Source of the DNA: Nocardioides sp. | GTDB taxonomy: Bacteria > Actinomycetota > Actinomycetes > Propionibacteriales > Nocardioidaceae | Direction: 5' to 3' | NCBI GenBank assembly: GCA_020636915.1 | Contig: JACJWV010000015.1 | Coordinates: 78,628-142,627 of the forward strand | Length of the DNA stretch: 64,000 nucleotides | Shown: piece after piece, positions 60,180-64,000 of the stretch | Numbering within the stretch: position 1 is the stretch's first letter | Layout of the letters: each line of letters opens with the position of its first letter | Made by a program: the position numbers and the translations under genes | The notes under the pieces: model-generated | The model's input: only the letters and a program-made list of their open reading frames with translations | Databases searched by the model: none | What the model was told of the DNA's origin: nothing

Positions 60180-62063
60180 ATGCGCAGACTCCCGGTCGCG
60201 GTGGCCCTCGTCCTCGGTGCGGGGTTGGTGACCGCCTGCGATCCGGCCGACACCGTGACCGGGCCCGACCCCGACGAGACGGCGACCGCGCTCGCGGACG
60301 CCTTCGGGACGGGCGACTTCTCGGCGGTCACCTTCGCCGACGGCACCACCGCCGACGAGGTCGGGAAGGAGTACGCCGAGGTCGTCGACGGCCTCGGCGA
60401 CCTCACGCCGTCGGTCACCGCGGACACCATCGAGACCGATGGCTCGGCGGCCGCCGAGCTGACCTGGACCTGGCCCGTCGGCGGCCGCGAGTGGACCTAC
60501 ACCACCGACGCGGACCTGAGCGAGGTCGGCGACACCTGGCAGGTCACGTGGGACCGCGCGCTGGTCGAGCCCAGCCTGGGTAGCAAGGAGGTCCTCGACG
60601 CCACGACGATCGCCGCGCGCCGCGGCGAGATCTGGGGTCCGGGCCGCCAGGGCCTGGTGATCGACCGGCCGGTGCTGCGGTTCGGCATCGACAAGACGCT
60701 GGTGCCGAAGGCGCGCGCGGGGGACTCCGCGCGGCGGCTCGCGCAGCTGGTGGGCGTCGACGCGCCGTCGTACGTCAAGCAGGTCGAGGCCGCCGGCGAC
60801 GCCGCCTTCGTCGAGGCGATCGTCTACCGCAGCGAGGACGTGCCCGAGCAGGCGCAGGCCGGCTACGAGGCGATCGACGGCGCGCGTGCCATCCCCGACG
60901 AGATCCCGCTCGGCCCGTCGCGCGAGTTCGCGGCGCCGATCCTCGGCACCGTCGGTCCGGTGACGGCCGAGATGGTGAAGAAGGACCCGGAGGACTACCA
61001 GCCCGGCGACGTCGCGGGTCTCTCGGGGCTCCAGGCGAGGTACGACGACCAGCTGCAGGGCACCGACGGGGTCGTCGTGACCGCGAACGGGCCGAAGGAC
61101 CGGGAGCGCCGGCTGTTCCGCGTCCCCGCGACCGCCGGTGACCCGCTGCGGATCACGCTCGACGAGCGGCTCCAGACCCTGGCGGAGAGCCGGCTCGCCG
61201 ACGTGGGGCCGGCCAGCGCCCTGGTCGCGATCCGGCCGTCGACCGGCGCGATCGTCGCGGCCGCCAACGGACCTGGCAACGACGGCTACAACATGGCCAC
61301 CTACGGCCGGTTCGCGCCGGGATCCACCTTCAAGAGCGTCAGCAGCCTGGCGCTGCTGCGGGCCGGTCTGACGCCGTCGTCACCGGTCCCGTGCACGTCG
61401 TCGATCGTCGTGGACGGCAAGCGCTTCGAGAACTACGACGACTACCCCAGCGGCGCGCTCGGCACGGTGCCGCTGCGCACCGCGATCGCCAACTCGTGCA
61501 ACACCGCGGTCATCTCGCAGCGCGGTCGCGTGCACGGCGACGACCTCGCGCAGGCCGCGGCGACGCTCGGCCTGGGCGTCGACCACGACCTCGGCTTCCC
61601 GGCGTACTTCGGGGAGGTCACGAAGCCCTCGTCGGAGACCGAGGCCGCGGCCGACCTGATCGGGCAGGGCACGGTCCTCGCGTCGCCGATGGCGATGGCG
61701 ACCGTGATCGCGTCGGTGCAGGCCGGCCACACCGTGGTGCCCCGCCTGGTCGACTCCGTCGACGTCTCGGTGCCCGACGGCGTCGAGCCGCTGACGAAGC
61801 AGGAGGACTCCGAGCTGCGCGAGCTGCTCCGCGCTGTCGTCACCTCGGGCAGCGGCGTGGGCCTGCTCGACGTGCCCGGGCCGCCGGTGATCGCGAAGAC
61901 CGGCACGGCCGAGTTCGACCACGACGGCAAGGTCCTCACCCACGCGTGGATGATCGCTGCGCAGGGCGACCTGGCGGTCGCGGTCTTCGTCGACGTCGGC
62001 GCGTCCGGCTCCGGCACCGCCGGCCCGATCCTCGAGTCGTTCCTCCGAGCAGCGCGGGCGTAG
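60180..62063 (+). CDS. Penicillin-binding lipoprotein (class B-like transpeptidase)
   Basis: A 627-aa cell-wall enzyme. The lipobox is VTAC with C20. An NTF2-like MecA N-terminal domain (about 30-135, ATALADAFGTGDFSAVTFAD) is followed by the PBP dimerisation region and the transpeptidase. Catalytic motifs are S382-T-F-K385 (GSTFKSVSS), S439-C-N441 (ANSCNTA) and K573-T-G575 (AKTGTAEF). This matches actinobacterial PbpA-like proteins related to PBP2a-type. ATG at 60180 gives the lipoprotein signal. Confidence 0.93.
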   Translation: MRRLPVAVALVLGAGLVTACDPADTVTGPDPDETATALADAFGTGDFSAVTFADGTTADEVGKEYAEVVDGLGDLTPSVTADTIETDGSAAAELTWTWPVGGREWTYTTDADLSEVGDTWQVTWDRALVEPSLGSKEVLDATTIAARRGEIWGPGRQGLVIDRPVLRFGIDKTLVPKARAGDSARRLAQLVGVDAPSYVKQVEAAGDAAFVEAIVYRSEDVPEQAQAGYEAIDGARAIPDEIPLGPSREFAAPILGTVGPVTAEMVKKDPEDYQPGDVAGLSGLQARYDDQLQGTDGVVVTANGPKDRERRLFRVPATAGDPLRITLDERLQTLAESRLADVGPASALVAIRPSTGAIVAAANGPGNDGYNMATYGRFAPGSTFKSVSSLALLRAGLTPSSPVPCTSSIVVDGKRFENYDDYPSGALGTVPLRTAIANSCNTAVISQRGRVHGDDLAQAAATLGLGVDHDLGFPAYFGEVTKPSSETEAAADLIGQGTVLASPMAMATVIASVQAGHTVVPRLVDSVDVSVPDGVEPLTKQEDSELRELLRAVVTSGSGVGLLDVPGPPVIAKTGTAEFDHDGKVLTHAWMIAAQGDLAVAVFVDVGASGSGTAGPILESFLRAARA

Positions 62064-62130
62064 CCCCGCTGCCCGCTGCCCGCTGCCCGCTGCCCGCGGC
62101 CTCCGCCCGGTCGGCTGACTCATGGGGGAT

Positions 62131-62340
62131 GTCATGCGGAGTGGCTGTGGGGGCGACCAGGTCGGATGACGTCGTGCGGGACGTCATGCGGGGTGGCTGT
62201 GGGGGCGACCGGGTCGGATGACGTCCTGGGGGCCGGCGGTGCGTCATGCAGGGTGGTGGTCGGAGCGACCAGGTCGGATGACGTCCTGGGGAACGTCATG
62301 CGGGGTGGCTGTGGGGGCGACCGGGTCGGATGACGTCCAC
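62131..62340. repeat. 52-bp imperfect tandem repeat with internal hairpins
   Basis: The 328-bp gap between the PBP and EF-G2 genes is filled by repeats. Short CCCGCTG units run at about 62070-62098. Then copies of GTCATGCGGGGTGGCTGTGG begin at 62131, 62183, 62243 and 62294 (spacing 52, 60, 51), each followed by GGGGGCGACC and GGTCGGATGACGTC. ATGACGTC and GACGTCAT at the unit junctions form hairpins. Genes on both sides converge here, so it may act as a bidirectional transcript end. No ORF is supported. Confidence 0.9.
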
Positions 62341-62391
62341 GCGCTGCGTCATGCGACCCGGCCCAGCCACGAGCCCGCCCGCGACCCGACC

Positions 62392-64000
62392 TCACTCCCG
62401 CGCGGGGACGGTCCGGGCGACCTCCTCGGGCATCGGCTCGAAGTGGGCGAAGGTGCGCGTGAAGACACCGGCGCCGTGGGTGGAGGAGCGCAGGTCGACG
62501 GCGTAGCGGACCAGCTCGGTCTGCGGCACCTCGGCGAGCACCTGCGTGCGGTCCTCGCCGACCTTGTCGGTGCCGAGCAGCCGGGCCCGCCGGGCGGACA
62601 GGTCGCTCATCACCGACCCCACCATGTCGTCGGGCACGACCACGGTGACGGTGTCGAAGGGCTCGAGCACGGTCACGGTGGTCGCGGCGGCGGCCTCGCG
62701 CAGCGCGAGCGCCCCAGCGGTCTGGAAGGCCATGTCGGAGGAGTCCACGGTGTGCGCCTTGCCGTCGAGCAGGGTGACCCGGATGTCCACCATCGGGTGG
62801 CCGAGGCGGCACCCCTTCTCCATCTGTGCCCGCACCCCCTTCTCGACGCTGGGGATGAACTGGCGTGGCACCGCACCGCCGACGACCTTGTCGACGAACT
62901 CGAAGCCTGCGCCCTCGGGCAGCGGCTCCACCTCGATCTGGCACACGGCGTACTGCCCGTGCCCGCCGGACTGCTTCACGTGCCGGCCCTGCGCGGTGGC
63001 CTTGCTGGCGAAGGTCTCGCGGAGCGACACCACGAAGGGCTCCTGGTCGACGTTGACGGCGTACCGCTCGGCCAGCCGCTCGAGGGTGACGTCGGCGTGC
63101 GACTCGCCCATCGTCCACAGCACCAGCTGGTGGGTCTCGGGGTTGTTCTCGATCCGCAGCGACGGGTCCTCGGCGGCCAGCCGGCCCAGCGCCTGGGACA
63201 GCTTGTCGTCGTCGGCCTTGCTCCGCGCCACGATCGCCACGGGCAGCAACGGCTCGGGCATCGACCAGGGCCGCAGCACCCGCGGCTCGCCGACGCTCGA
63301 GAGCGTGTCACCGGTCTCGGCGCGGGTCAGCCGCCCGATCGCGCACAGGTCGCCGGCCACGACCCGCTCGGCCGGGCTCTGCACCCTGCCGAAGGGGTAC
63401 GACAGCGCGCCGACCTTCTCGTCCTCGTCGTGGTCCTCGTGCCCGGCGGCCTCGCCGAAGAAGGAGGAGAAGTGGCCCGAGACGTGCACCGGCTGGTCCG
63501 CCGCGAGGGTCCCCGAGAAGACGCGGACCAGGCTGAGGCGCCCGACGTACGGGTCGCTGGTCGTCTTGACGACCTCCGCGACGAGCAGGCCGTCCGGGTC
63601 GCACGTGATCGGGTCCGCGGCCGCGCCCGAGGGCAGGTAGACCTCGGGGGAGGGGTGCTCGGCGGGCGACGGGAAGCCGCGCACGGCCAGGTCGAGGAGC
63701 TCGGTGCAGCCGATGCCGGTCATCGAGCAGACGGGTACGACGGGGTGGAAGCTCGCCCGGGCGACGGCCCGCTCGAGGTCCGCGACGAGCACGTCCTCGT
63801 CGATCTCCTCGCCGCCGACGTAGCGATCCATCAGCGACTCGTCCTCGGACTCCTCGATGACGGCCTCGATCAGCTCGCCCCGCAGACCCGTCTCCTCCGC
63901 CTCGGCTCCCGGCGCGAGGAGCCCGGTCAGGCCGGTCACCTCGCCGCCGGAGCGGACCGGCACGTAGAGCGGGACGACCTTGCCGCCGTCCTGGCCCCCG
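62392..64000 (-). CDS. Elongation factor G-like protein EF-G2 (5' end beyond the window)
   Basis: The C-terminal 536 or so codons of an EF-G-like GTPase; the frame stays open to base 64000 so the N-terminal part with the G1-G4 loops lies outside. Visible parts are the end of the G domain (VVPVCSMTGIGCTELLDLAV, the G5 region), domain II (TSDPYVGRLSLVRVFSGTLA), domain III (EDPSLRIENNPETHQLVLWT), domain IV (GGHGQYAVCQIEVEPLPEGA) and domain V (LLEPFDTVTVVVPDDMVGSV). The sequence follows the actinobacterial EF-G2 paralog rather than canonical fusA. Its role in translation is uncertain. Confidence 0.9.
   Translation of the reverse strand, partial: GGQDGGKVVPLYVPVRSGGEVTGLTGLLAPGAEAEETGLRGELIEAVIEESEDESLMDRYVGGEEIDEDVLVADLERAVARASFHPVVPVCSMTGIGCTELLDLAVRGFPSPAEHPSPEVYLPSGAAADPITCDPDGLLVAEVVKTTSDPYVGRLSLVRVFSGTLAADQPVHVSGHFSSFFGEAAGHEDHDEDEKVGALSYPFGRVQSPAERVVAGDLCAIGRLTRAETGDTLSSVGEPRVLRPWSMPEPLLPVAIVARSKADDDKLSQALGRLAAEDPSLRIENNPETHQLVLWTMGESHADVTLERLAERYAVNVDQEPFVVSLRETFASKATAQGRHVKQSGGHGQYAVCQIEVEPLPEGAGFEFVDKVVGGAVPRQFIPSVEKGVRAQMEKGCRLGHPMVDIRVTLLDGKAHTVDSSDMAFQTAGALALREAAAATTVTVLEPFDTVTVVVPDDMVGSVMSDLSARRARLLGTDKVGEDRTQVLAEVPQTELVRYAVDLRSSTHGAGVFTRTFAHFEPMPEEVARTVPARE

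Noticed and set aside
62131..62340. Four 52-bp repeats as a CRISPR array or replication iterons
   Set aside because: No unique spacers, unit length varies, no rep or dnaA-type gene or DnaA boxes adjacent.

Overview
The window is high-GC (roughly 70% or more) actinobacterial chromosome. Gene starts are often GTG, adjacent genes commonly overlap by 4 bp (ATGA/GTGA), and there are F420-dependent and DinB/mycothiol-type enzymes, a PucR regulator, a PadR/DUF1707 pair, and an EF-G2-like factor. The whole set fits Nocardioides or a close relative; the genus is an inference from gene content, not a measured placement.

Layout. 1-2547: end of a cation/proton antiporter, then small enzymes (DinB, metallo-beta-lactamase-fold hydrolase, GNAT, cupin). 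2251-6899: an amine/beta-amino-acid catabolic block on the minus strand (cupin, DAO-type oxidase, class III aminotransferase, mmsA). Each of the last two genes is preceded by the same three-palindrome element. 7139-12295: an operon-like minus-strand block (P450, two acyl-CoA dehydrogenases, acyl-CoA ligase) with a divergent TetR gene. 13019-18562: PucR regulator, LysE exporter, tandem GNAT, pseudouridine kinase/glycosidase operon, and a possible small ORF. 18579-22545: PASTA lipoprotein, P450 coupled to a TetR gene through a 14-bp tandem repeat, then a DUF429-RelA/SpoT fusion. 22629-30528: NTF2-like protein, secreted CocE/PepX hydrolase, LLM oxidoreductase, DinB, MFS, DUF427, GH6, maleylpyruvate-isomerase-like protein. 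30641-34169: YCII/DGPF, ECF42-like sigma factor and M3 peptidase, a translationally coupled trio. 34380-35512: PadR plus DUF1707 protein.

35662-42838 is the most distinctive region: six consecutive secreted paralogs of a family I do not recognise. They fall into two subtypes (A, B, A, B, A, A). Each has six Cys in matching positions, three internal modules and two H-x-H linkers. Four copies carry the same leader (a TAnnnT -10 box followed by CCCCACGTCCTCGGGG), and copies 2 to 6 are each followed by a GC-rich hairpin. 43737-47685 holds a duplicated DUF3311/MctP-type symporter pair. 47714-56491 holds hypothetical proteins, acyl-CoA dehydrogenase, isochorismatase, CDF metal exporter, MarR, F420-type reductase, GNAT, YceI and a 44-aa protein on the minus strand with a very strong ribosome binding site. 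56536-64000 is housekeeping: glmS, DEAD-box helicase, a penicillin-binding lipoprotein, and the 3' part of an EF-G2-like gene that runs off the window.

Intergenic DNA is rich in structured repeats: triple palindromes, a 32-bp tandem array, a 21-bp periodic inverted array, a 52-bp array and several long hairpins, mostly between convergent genes. No tRNA, rRNA, CRISPR array, transposase, integrase or phage gene was seen.
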